A stretch of DNA of 64,000 nucleotides, taken from the NCBI GenBank assembly GCA_009746045.1, contig RPFO01000115.1, forward strand, positions 1,018,734 through 1,082,733, given 5' to 3'. Positions 43,114 through 54,100 of this stretch are shown piece by piece. The notes beneath the pieces were generated by a model. It was not told the origin of the DNA, ran no database searches, and worked only from the letters and a program-made list of their open reading frames with translations. The position numbers and the translations under genes are program-made. How positions within the stretch are numbered: the first letter of the stretch is position 1; each line of letters opens with the position of its first letter. The DNA comes from Mesostigma viride. Taxonomy: Eukaryota; Streptophyta; Mesostigmatophyceae; Mesostigmatales; Mesostigmataceae.

Positions 43114-45737
43114 TCAAACACTGACTCTGATATCATAGGGGTTCATGTTCTGGAAGAGGAGCTGGTACTGTTGGCCAGCAGCATCCCGCAGCTTCGTGAG
43201 AGCGTCTGCTGGGTTGTCCTCATCATCCACATGAGTCCAGCTGGAAAAATAGGTGGCCTCCTGTTTGAGGATCACCCAATCCAAGTCAGTGTGGACAGCA
43301 GCAGAAACAGATTTCTTGGTTAGAAAACTGATCACAGATTGGCTGTCAGTATAGAGATGTGAGATGACATTGCATGTGCTGCCTGCCTGGGTTTGTAGCC
43401 AGGTGAGCATGTGCTGCAGGGAACGAGCATGCAATGCAGCAGACACCACAGCACGACATTCAGCTGAGTTGCTGCTGCCAGGTTTTCTGCGGTGTAGCCT
43501 GCTGTACCAGGAAGTGAGGGACATGTAATCTGACCTGTTGGTGAGAAAAAACAGCCCTGATTCCCGTGCCCCCATCTGATTGATTGTTCTGCTCTCCATG
43601 GAGCTGTCCATGACACATTGGATGTGGATGTCTTCCATCAGATTCAGGCCATGGAGGATGAGGGGGGGACAGTCATTGACCAGCTTCCTGATGTGACTGT
43701 ATTTTATCTTGACTAGAACATCATGGGTGACCCTGCTGATGACAGCTAAGGGAGCCCCACAGATGGCTGACCACCACCCCAGTTTGCCCTGAACAGTGGC
43801 ACACATGTGTAAGGGGAGGCAGGTGTGATGCAGCAGATCTAGACAATCTTGAATATATTCTGCAGGAGGAGAGAGAGAGCAGACCCATTGATCTGGCTGC
43901 CTGTGCAGCTGCAACATGATGCCACAGAACTGGATGGGGGTTGTGCTCAATTCCACCTGTTTGCCAATCTCATATGATTCCTGGACCTGCTGAATAAATT
44001 TTTCCACCTCAGCTCTAGGCCCACAAATGAGTTGGTCATCTCCATGCCACACAAAGAACAGCAGTCCAGAGGGGGTGGGTACAACAAAAAAGCATGGGTC
44101 CAGGTCATCATACGTGGCCTGGAGCTTTTTGAATACTTCCTCTGCTGAGTCTCTGAAAATTTTTGGGGCACTGACAAGCCCTTCCACCCCAATGTTGATG
44201 ATAAGGTGGGGCTCATCAATATAAGGTTTCCACACAGCTGGGGTGTCTACCACGTACACCTTCCCTTTCCACACAGATTCAGCCTTTTCTGGGTCCCCCC
44301 TGAGGAAGGCCCTTTTAATATCAGTGGCTTTGCAGACATAGTCTTGGCCTGCATTGAGGTTGTGGAGGAATAGGGAGAGCATGATCCTGAGTGAGGTTTG
44401 TTGCAGCCCAGGTGTGTAGGTTTCCCCTTTTGGCAGTGTGGATGTCCCCTTTAATTCTGTGACACATGGTCTGGCATGGAAGATTGGGGAGCCCACTTTT
44501 TGTGGTTTTTGTTTGAGAACAAATTTTAATCTGAGCTTTTTGGCTCCTTCTGGCACGTCCCATGAAGGGGTGACAGGAGGTTTGTATTGAGGGTTTTTGG
44601 GGTTGGGCAGGACCCATTCCTGCCTGGCTTGGTGGACAATGGCCATAAGCCACTTGGTAAACCCTTTTTGTGTTTTGCATTCTTGTATGACGTGGGAGAT
44701 TTGGTGGGGTGAGTGCATGGCTATGTCCCACTTACCCAGCCCAAAGGCTGAGGGATGGAGGAACTGGCTGTGCACTAACTTGTCCAGATCAGGGATCTCC
44801 CCTTGTGCATACTGAGTGTTGACTGCCTTGATGACAGCATCCATACCAGGGACAATACTGGAGAGAGGGATTTTAAAGTGGTCCAGAGGAACTGCACCCA
44901 CCCCTGTGACACTGAGCTCATTAGCTGAGATAAGCACCCCAGGATAGGATACAAAAGGTTCCCCCAACAAGGTGTTACCAGAGTACCCCTCCACCACCTG
45001 GAAGGGTGTCTGAATACCAAGTATAGGGAGCATCACCTGTCCCACTACATCCAGTGAGCTTTGGCCTGAGAAATCCTGCACCCGTGCCCAAAATGAAGGT
45101 GCAATCTCAAGACCAGGGATGGCTTGTGCACTGATCACACTGACCTGTGCCTGAGTGTCTATTGCCAGGGTCCAGGGGTCCTGACTAGTGCACACAGCTG
45201 AGACTTTTGCCAACCCTGCGGCCACAGCAGCTTGTTGCTTATGTGACCTGTGTAGTGCTTGCAAGGCGACTGCCAATTTGGACCTCAGAGCGGGAGGTTT
45301 GGCAGACAGGTTCGTGCCTTGGGGCTGAGCTAATGCTTCCAACCCAGCTACCTCGTGCCTGGTTAAGCAATCCCCAGGTTGTGAAGTGGGCCTGGCTTCA
45401 CTGAGGGTGGAAGGGTTCACAGAGGGTGCTGTGGTGCTGTCAACAGCAGTAATTGGTGGCTCAGAGCTACTGCTGGGCATGCTGGAGTTGCCAGATAGAA
45501 GTAGTGAGTCCATGCTTAAAGACTCTTCCCCAGGCACGTCTGCCATGGGAGAATAATACTTCTTAATTCTATGACAGCTCACCCTGTGACGCTTCCCATT
45601 GATATTGTGCTTGACCTCCACGGTCTTGCTGTTTTTGGTAAATCCACGGATGGTAACTGGACCTAGCCAAGTTCCAACCTTACCAAAGCTGTTTTCCTTG
45701 TAATATAGAACTTGATCACCTTTTTGGAATACTGGCC
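43114..45737 (-). pseudogene. Partial Pol of LTR copy 2
   Basis: An open frame reads from the junction at about 45737 (SNSRPVFQKGDQVLYYKENS) through an ATG at 45621 to the stop at 43114. It has the SH3-like integrase tail (GTWLGPVTI), retropepsin-like LAIDTQAQVSVISAQ with NTLLGEPFVSYPGV, reverse transcriptase (CKATDIKRAFLRGDP, GVEGLVSAPKIF, FVWHGDDQLICGP) and RNase H (MDSSMES, SNSAECRAVVSA, YTDSQSVISF, NPADALTK). All of this is intact. The protein lacks Gag, zinc knuckle and integrase core. Confidence 0.85.
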
Positions 45738-47395
45738 TGGAATTGCTGAGCTTCGCTCATTTTATATATGACGCGTGGACGGGCTCAAAGGGGACCGACC
45801 TGCCGTAGGTAGCGTAAGACTAGCGCTTGTCACGAGGGTACTGCACCGGCCGGCCCTTTTTGTGCCTAGGCTGAGTGTGGTTCCGGAGTGCAGGCCTAGG
45901 TAGCTTCTAACGTACGTCACTAGACCTTGTTACCTGCGCCAGCCGCCAGGCGTGGCGCAACTGTGATTGGCAGTCAGTACACCTTGTACCTGCGCCAGCC
46001 GGCAGGCCTGCGTGGCGCAATGTGAATGATAGTCAGTACTTAGAGTGGTGTAGGGGACGTAGGGAGGCCTCTTTTCAGCTCCCACCCATCTTGGTGGGAG
46101 GAGCGCGCTCTTCATCATTGCCCAGTTTTTCAGCAAAGAATGTTCGCCTGGCGGGGCTGAAATTCTTGCTGTTTTATCGCCTTGTTTTTATCCTGTATGA
46201 TGCATTATAGGAAAAGCGATAAAGAGTTCGGTTCAGCCAGGGGGGCATATCTATGCCATAAAAAATTTCCTACAACAACACAAGCCGTGGTCAGGGCCTT
46301 GGCTATAAGCAGTTTCCAAGCCAAGGCCTTGGTAGGGTAGAGGGCCTATCGCCACAAAGGTTTCAATGCCGGGAAATCCCAGCCTCGGGGGTGGGGCTGG
46401 TGATGGGTCCTGGGCTTGTGAGAGACGGTCCGGGGGCGTAAGGCCTAATGAGCAGCCGCTGGAAACCGCCCTCCTAACGGGGGGAACGACATGGGTGCCG
46501 CCCTGCGTCCGCCGGGAAACCGTAGCGGCCACACGGGGGCGGCAGTACAGCCGTGGCAGCGTGCAGGAGGGGGGCCATGGGCGGAAAGAAAATCGGCACC
46601 AAGGTTGGCGACAGCCTTGGTGGCCAAGAAGGAGGTGTGGGGGCAACACCTTGTGTTCGAGTATGCTGGGCCCCCAGCATGGTGCTACAATAACCAACTT
46701 GATAATGGTGTGCACTGAGTTTGAAGGTGTGGTATAGGCTGTCCGTATAAAGCCTAGCACACAAAAATGTAAAATAAATGTTTCTCTTGGTGGGAAGGAA
46801 CTCCAATGGACCAAAAACAAGAAATGTATTTGCTGAGCTTCGCTCATTTTATATATGACGCGTGGACGGGCTCAAAGGGGACCGACCTGCCGTAGGTAGC
46901 GTAAGACTAGCGCTTGTCACGAGGGTACTGCACCGGCCGGCCCTTTTTGTGCCTAGGCTGAGTGTGGTTCCGGAGTGCAGGCCTAGGTAGCTTCTAACGT
47001 ACGTCACTAGACCTTGTTACCTGCGCCAGCCGCCAGGCGTGGCGCAACTGTGATTGGCAGTCATGCAGTACACCTTGTACCTGCGCCAGCCGGCAGGCCT
47101 GCGTGGCGCAATGTGAATGATAGTCAGTACTTAGAGTGGTGTAGGGGACGTAGGGAGGCCTCTTTTCAGCTCCCACCCACCCACCCACGCTGCTAAGAGG
47201 GGCAACACCTTGTGTTCGAGTATGCTGGGCCCCCAGCATGGTGCTACAATAACCAACTTGATAATGATGTGCACTGAGTTTGAAGGTGTGGTATAGGCTG
47301 TCCGTATAAAGCCTAGCACACAAAAATGTAAAATAAATGTTTCTCTTGGTGGGAAGGAACTCCAATGGACCAAAAACAAGAAATGTATTGGGTTT
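45738..47395. repeat. Duplicated segment of unknown origin inside LTR copy 2
   Basis: Block A (tgctgagcttcgctcatttt ... ctcttttcagctcccaccca) occurs at about 45736-46088 and 46830-47182. Block B (gggcaacaccttgtgttcga ... caagaaatgtatt) occurs at about 46639-46828 and 47202-47390. The first unit has about 550 extra bases between A and B, which the second lacks. The arrangement is a tandem duplication with a later internal deletion. No coding content was recognised. Confidence 0.8.
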
Positions 47396-47896
47396 TATCT
47401 TTTAAATTCAAGTTAGGAAATGAGAAATGAACGACGTGGTATATTGCTTGAGAACACTGTGTGCTGAGAGCAATGAATTGCTTGGTTCATTAGAAAATAG
47501 GTTTACCCTTTATCAACGTTCCTCTCACCGGCTGCGCCGCCAGTGACCGTTGGGTGCAGACCGTTGGCCCGAGGCCACACGATGACAGGTAGCAGTCTGG
47601 TCACTGCATCGTGCGATCACAGATCAATGCACGCTGCAGTACGGTCCCTATCTAGGATATACTCTAGTACCGTCCAATGACAGGACACTACGTATACTGG
47701 GTACTGACATCTGTCACGTACCTCAGTACCCAAAGTACCTATCTAGGGAAACGTATGCGACTCGACTAGCATTCCTATCTGCATAGCCCACGTGGTATTT
47801 ATATTCACATACCAACGTAGGTTTACAAGGCTTATTCATACGTTGTATTCACAATGCCTTTGAGACTTAGTCTACAGCAAAGCCTGGAGACTAACT

Positions 47897-48154
47897 GCTG
47901 GTAGTTATGCTGGTGTCAAATCCCATCTGCTGACTGACAGTCAATCCCTTCTCTCTTTCCTGGACAACCCCTTGGCTGTGCACACCGATTTGGACTGGAT
48001 TGTCCTCAAGCAGGAGTGCACCTATCTGGAGTCCAAGACTCACATCCGAGACCCTGACAATGCAGCAGATGCACTCACAAAAGTGCCACAGGCTGCAGGG
48101 CCTCAGTACAGAGTCCTCTACACGCTGATGAACCCATATAACGGCAGAGGGTGA
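47897..48154 (+). pseudogene. RNase H end of LTR copy 1 Pol
   Basis: It continues copy 1 after the nested element: AGVKSHLLTDSQSLLSFLDN, VHTDLDWIVLKQE, then DNAADALTKVPQ and the stop at 48154. The catalytic aspartates are present. Confidence 0.85.
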
Positions 48155-48533
48155 AGTGCCTCAGCCTAGGGATATTAGCACCAGATAGGAGGGTGGTCAT
48201 GGGGTGGCAGGGTCTGAAGTGTCCCACCCGTAAGACTCTCTTTGCATCATTAAAGATTGAGGTCAGAAGGGTCCTCCTTTATTGATGGCTTGTTCTTTGT
48301 CAATAAAACGTGTGGTCATATTTTTCTGACAATGGTTTTCCTAACACAGGCACCCCGGCAACCAGTGGGGATGTTGTATCCAACACGGAGGAGCTATGGG
48401 CGCTTTTATAAATGCATCTCTTTCAGTGTCCTGGTTGTCCCTGTGGGGAACCTTGCTTATTCGTAGTGGTTGGCATATGAGTGGGTTGTGGGAAGAGTCT
48501 TCCCCTCACTCCCCAAAGAAAAGTAATAATGGG
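48155..48533 (+). other. 3' untranslated part of LTR copy 1
   Basis: Non-coding stretch between the Pol stop and the 3' LTR, ending in the purine-rich tract at 48515-48533. Confidence 0.7.
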
Positions 48534-49055
48534 AGTTATTCTAGGACTTCAGGCCTATACTATCAGTACACGTGGCGTTGTCCCCGTCTCCCAAGTGGGA
48601 TACGGACATGGACGGTGGTGTAGTACACTGGACATATCTCTACTAGGGTTTAGATCCGCACGTGCCATATATTGGGCACGTGGGTGCTAGATATTAGCAC
48701 TGAGATATGTAGGGCACACGCACGTGGGTATTCACGTGGTAGGGTTTATGAGCTGTGATGCAGACCACAAGGTGGTTGCAGTGCTAGTCCTGTACGGAGG
48801 TCCTAGGGGAGGTCCAGGACCATCCACGTAGTGCTGTTAGGCAGTCGGTGCCTGTGGGCATCGTATCAGTCCTAGCTGGAGTAGATCTAGCTGGACGGAG
48901 CCAGCACCTCATTGGTTAGCACTGGTGCAGGATAGCTAGGTTACCCTAACCTACGTGCCCATGCAAGCCAGGTTGGCAAGCTTGCATGGATTGATATATG
49001 CCAGCCATTGCATAATCCAACACACGTTCGCATCCATTGCACGAGTGCCATAACT
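48534..49055 (+). repeat. 3' LTR of copy 1
   Basis: Matches 35635-36161. It ends ATAACT, followed by the duplicated atcca. Confidence 0.9.
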
Positions 49056-49651
49056 ATCCATCCATCCATCCATCCATCCATCCATCCATCCATCCATCCA
49101 TCCATCCATCCATCCATCCATCCATCCATCCATCCATCCATCCATCCATCCATCCATCCATATCCATCCATCCATCCATCCATCCATCCATCCATCCATC
49201 CATCCATCCATCCATCCATCCATCCATCCATCCATCCATCCATCCATCCATCCATCCATCCATCCATCCATCCATCCATCCATCCATCCATCCATCCATC
49301 CATCCATCCATCCATCCATCCATCCATCCATCCATCCATCCATCCATCCATCCATCCATCCATCCATCCATCCATCCATCCATCCATCCATCCATCCATC
49401 CATCCATCCATCCATCCATCCATCCATCCATCCATCCATCCATCCATCCATCCATCCATCCATCCATATCCATCCATCCATCCATCCATCCATCCATCCA
49501 TCCATCCATCCATCCATCCATCCATCCATCCATCCATCCATCCATCCATCCATCCATCCATCCATCATCCATCCATCCATCCATCCATCCATCCATCCAT
49601 CCATCCATCCATCCATCCATATCCATCCATCCATCCATCCATCCATCCATC
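49056..49651. repeat. (CATC)n array, middle part
   Basis: Nearly 600 bases of CATC with a few irregular TATCC or CATCATCC units (near 49159, 49467, 49565 and 49620). Frames on both strands are repeat artefacts. Confidence 0.95.
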
Positions 49652-50106
49652 AGTTGGATGGAGACTAGGGACGACGAACAACTGCGAAAGCTGAGAGCGA
49701 ATGATGATTGTATTACAATAATACAATGAGAGAGCGATGAAAGCTGAGGGCTCAGAATGGAACTGGGCAGACTCGGGTGCTGTGGCACTCCCCAGTGCTA
49801 CGCCTATATGCCTATGGCGGTGCTACCTGCAGCACACGACCAGTGGACAAGTGTACACCGCAATGCCATGCGACCACGTCACTAGCAACCAGCTAAGACT
49901 CGGCCCGTCAGGCCCGGCTACACCGGACCTGGCGGGTCGAGCTAGCACCTAGGAACAGTCTGGCACTAACCGCACATCGGTCCACATGACACCTCAGTAC
50001 CGTACACCCTGCCGTACTGTACTGAGGTGTCCCGCTCAGCCGCGGTAGGCAATACGCGGCGCGCAGGCCGGAAATCCGTGTGTCAGCCTAAGCATCTCAT
50101 CTAACT

Positions 50107-51161
50107 CCCATTATGTTTTCCTTTCAGGTTGAAGGCTAGCGACTTCAAGCCTGACCCTGCCCAGCTAGGAGACTGACTCCAAGCTGACTGAGGTGCTGAG
50201 CAACTGACACCCATACTGCAACATCTGGACTGAAAAAGATGGGCCCCAGAACTCGTGCAATACTTGTGATGGCATCACGTTTAGCTCAACATGCCCGGGG
50301 AGTTCCTCCTCCTCGCGAGCTCACAAGGGAGATAGCTATGCCTGTCTGCCTATCCAGGGAGTGCACCACCAGCCAAGAAGCCATTGTAAAAAATGCCAAG
50401 GTAACCGTTTAAGAGGTTCCATGTTGTTCCATCATCATCGCCCACTCAGAGAAAAATACCCAGCCAGGCTGGGTCAACTGAGCTCAGGTTACCTGCAACC
50501 TGAGGAGTGACAGGTTTATTGCACCCTGCACTGTCCATGTTGTACCTGCACAACATGTGAGGACCAGCCACCCCTGCCCTGCACAGAGGGGGCTGAAGTC
50601 CGAGTGACAGGTGACAGGACTATGACATCCTGGACCTGGCCACATTGCACCTGCACAACGTGGGAGACCAGCCACCCCTGCCCTGCACATGGGTGACTGA
50701 AGTCCTGGTGACAGGTGACAGGAATATTTCATCCTGCACCTGTGCTGAGCACGTTGTACTAGACAACATGACAGCACCCATGCCTTACTGCCACTGAACA
50801 GTAAGGCCAGGTGGCCCAGGATATCCACAGTGAACTGGGGTCCTGGGTAACCACCTGTCAAGGGAGCTTTGACCCTCCACTTGAATGGGGGCACCTGAGC
50901 CACTGAGCTCAAGGCCATTCCACCAAGGCATACGCCCTAGGGAATAAAGGTGTGAGATACATCCCATGCCCACCTATGAAGGTGTGCATAACGAAATTCC
51001 ATGGTGTTGAGAAAATCAAAACAGATTTTATTGGGCATAGGGCACGCAGATGTATGAAAAACAGACTCCAACCAACCCCCCTGCTGGAAGCCACAACCTA
51101 CCCCTTGGACCTGCCCAAGGGGTACTGGGTGACCTAGGCGGCCCTGGTGAACAGGACCCTG
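50107..51161 (-). other. 3' untranslated region of LTR copy 3, with tandem repeats
   Basis: At about 50500-50760 there are two to three imperfect copies of a roughly 110-base unit (tgcacaacatgtgaggacca / tgcacaacgtgggagaccag with gtgacaggtgacagg). No coding frame is recognised. Confidence 0.7.
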
Positions 51162-54100
51162 CTAGGCGTCCCCCCTATGGGGCAGGGTTGCCTGCTTGCC
51201 ATAGGGGTTCATCAAGTGGTACAACAGCTGATATTGTTCAGCTGCCTGCTGAGGCACTTTAGTGAGTGCATCAGCAGCGTTGTGTTTGTCCTCCACGTGA
51301 CGGGTGGACTCCCAGTAGGTGGACTCCTGTTTCAGGACCACCCAGTCAAGATCAGTGTGGACAGCATAGGGGTTAGCAAGGAAACTGAGGACTGACTGAC
51401 TGTCAGTGAGCAAGTGTGCCACCACCCCAGCATTGCTGCCTGCTTGCATCTGCAACCAAACCAGCACATGATTCAAGTACCTGGCATGAAGCACTGCTGA
51501 CACCACTGCCCTGCACTCAGCAGCATTGCTGCTGACAGCCTTGCGTCTATGCAACCGGCTGTACCATGAAATGAGAGACAAGGGTGCATCATCATTCTGC
51601 ACAAAATACAAGCCTGACTCCCTTGCCTGCAACTTGGTAATCTGCCTGGACTCCATGGAACTATCCATCATAGCTTGGATGTGAATGGTTTTGTGGAGAT
51701 CCAAGGAGTGCAAGATAAGGGGAGGGCCCTCCTGGAGAGTTTTGGTGATGGCTTTGTGACCTACTTGCATCAAGACATCATCATCAACTCTGCTAACCAC
51801 AGCCAGGTGAGGTGCACACGTTGAGCACAACCACCCCAGCTTGCCTCTAATGGTAGGACAGGCTCCAGGTTTGATTTTTGTTTGCAAAACCTCCAAGCAG
51901 CTGTGCATGTAATCATTGGGAGAGTAGAGTGCACACACCCACTGGTTTTGATGCTGCTGGAGTTGTAACATTGTGCCACAAAATTTTATGGCAGTGGTGC
52001 CCAGCTCTACTTGCTTGCCAATCTCAAAATGCTGTGACACTTGTTGAATAAAATCATCCACAGCACGCCTTGGCCCAGCAATCAGCTGATCATCCCCATG
52101 CCACACAAAGGTGAGAATGCCATGAGGGTGTGGGACCACAAAGAAGCAAGGGTCTATGTCATCATATCTAGCCCCTAACTTTTCAAACACAGCCTGAGCT
52201 GACATCCTGAAAATGCGAGGAGCTGATTGCAGCCCTTCAACACCTATGTTAGCTTTCAGGTACTGCTGAGGGATGTGTTTTGCCCAAACTCTGGGAGTGG
52301 AGACTACGTACACCTGACCATGCCACACTTGTTGTGCTATCTCAGGTGAGCCTTTCAGGAAAGCCCTTTTAATGTCTGTAGCCTTACAGATATAGTCATC
52401 CCCATCATTGAGATGACCCACAAAGACAGACAGCAAGATTTTTAGGGATGTTTGCTGAATGCCTGGCGTGTACAACTCTGCCTCTGTCAGATCAGTGGTG
52501 CCCTTGAACTCTGTCACACAAGGTCTAGCATGAAAGATGACTGACCCATCTGCTGCTGGCTTATGTTTACACACAAACTTCAGGCGCAAGTGCTTGCACC
52601 CTGCAGGCTTTTTGTCAATAGGTGTGACAGGGGGAGTATGAGAAGGACTAAGAGGATCTGGCACTACCCATTCTTCCCTGGCCTTGTTAAAGGCCTCCAC
52701 CCATTTTAGGAATCCTATGTGTGTGCGACAGTCTTGCTCTATCTGTTCATAAGAAAGAGGAGACATTTTAGCCACATCATGCTTGCCCAATCCAAATGAG
52801 TTGGGATGAAGTTTTTGGTTGTGAACCAGGTCTGCCACACAGGGTTCTTGCCCTGGGGCATACTTGGGTGTAGCAAATTTTACAGAAGCAATGTTGGTGT
52901 TAAGAAGTTTTTCAAGAGAAATTTTGAAATGATTCAGATCAACACCACCCATGTCCTGGATGGATAGTCTATCACTGGATATGAGGACACCAGGGTAACA
53001 GAGAAAAGGATCCCCCAACAAAGCATTCCCTTTATAACCTTCCAAGACCTGAAAAGGAGTGGGGATACCGAGTATAGTCAACATGACCTGACCTAATACC
53101 TTGAGGGATGACTGCCCTGAGAAATCAGCCACATGGTGCCAGGGTGAAGGTTCCAAAGGCAAATGGGGCACAGCCAGGGCACTGATAATGCTGACCTGGG
53201 CTTGTGTGTCCACTGCAACCATAAATGGGCTATTGTCATTCTGCCCAACCTTCCCCACCTTAGCTGATCCTGCAGCAGTTTGAGCTTTGGCTCTATGAGC
53301 TGCTTGTAAAATGCGAACAGCGTCTGCTAGGCTGCGTTTGGAAGGTGCAGCTAGTGGCTGAGCTATGTTCACACTTGTAGAGGTGATAGGTTGCTGATCA
53401 CCTGTTTTGCCAATGTGACCCTCTGCTGCAGGGGGCCAATCCTGCAGTGACTGCCTGCAATCATCAAGGGTGACCTGGGTGTCACAGTGGGTGTGGCTCT
53501 CACACTCACCAGTGGGTGTTCCAAACAACCACTCACTGGGCAACGCTGGGATGCCAGGCAACTGTACAGGGCTGTCGGCCAACAGCTCTTCCTCCTCTGC
53601 CACGTCTGACACAGTTGGAAAATACAATTTCATCCTGTGAGGTGAACACCTGTGAATTTTTCCCGTGTCATTGTGTTTAACTAACACTGTCCTGCCAGTG
53701 GTGTTAAACTTTAGGATGGTGGCTGGCCCATGCCAGGTACCCACCTTGCCTAGTCCCGACTCCTTGTAGAATAGGACCTGATCCCCTTCTCTGAAGGTGG
53801 GACGTGGATGCTTTGCATCCTTGACAGCTAACCTGCTAGCTGTCTGTGCTCGCTGTGCGTTGTAGAGGGCTAGTACCTCAGGTGGATAAATGCCTGCATG
53901 CAATCCATCTGGTGTAATGACCACCCCTTGTGGGGTTTTCATGAGTGGCCTCCTGTTGAGGACTTGGCACAACCTGGTGGACCACAGAGCTCTGTCAGCA
54001 TAGGACCCACTGTCAGCCAGCAGATTGCCATCTTCTTTGGCTACAAGGGTTTTAATGGACCTGATGGCCCTTTCAATAATGCCTTGCCTCTCATGATCTT

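Larger units (their letters stand above)
42254..47896 (-). mobile_element. LTR retrotransposon copy 2, nested in copy 1
   Basis: LTRs at 42254-42739 and 47411-47896 (486 bp each) start AGTTAG and end CTAACT on the plus strand. The target duplication is gctgg (42249-42253, 47897-47901), placed inside the RNase H codons of copy 1. The minus-strand interior keeps the integrase tail, protease-like domain, reverse transcriptase and RNase H. Gag and the integrase core have been replaced by a duplicated foreign segment (45738-47395). The few LTR differences suggest a fairly young insertion. Confidence 0.9.
35635..49055 (+). mobile_element. LTR retrotransposon copy 1 (host of nested copy 2)
   Basis: The LTRs at 35635-36161 (527 bp) and 48534-49055 (522 bp) are nearly identical, start AGTTAT and end ATAACT. 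Flanking duplication atcca (35630-35634, 49056-49060). A purine tract, AAAGAAAAGTAATAATGGG, abuts the 3' LTR. Internal order is Gag, zinc knuckle, integrase, retropepsin-like domain, reverse transcriptase and RNase H. It is dead: there are Gag frame breaks, a frameshift near 41412, and a nested element splits RNase H at 42253. Confidence 0.9.

Noticed and set aside
46251-46847. 198-codon minus frame inside the duplicated segment
   Set aside because: No recognisable motif, and its ends overlap the repeated blocks; not supported as a gene.
48941-49788. Long frames of WMDG and PSIH repeats (also at 35298-35724 and 58052-58323)
   Set aside because: Translation of the CATC microsatellite; appears on both strands.
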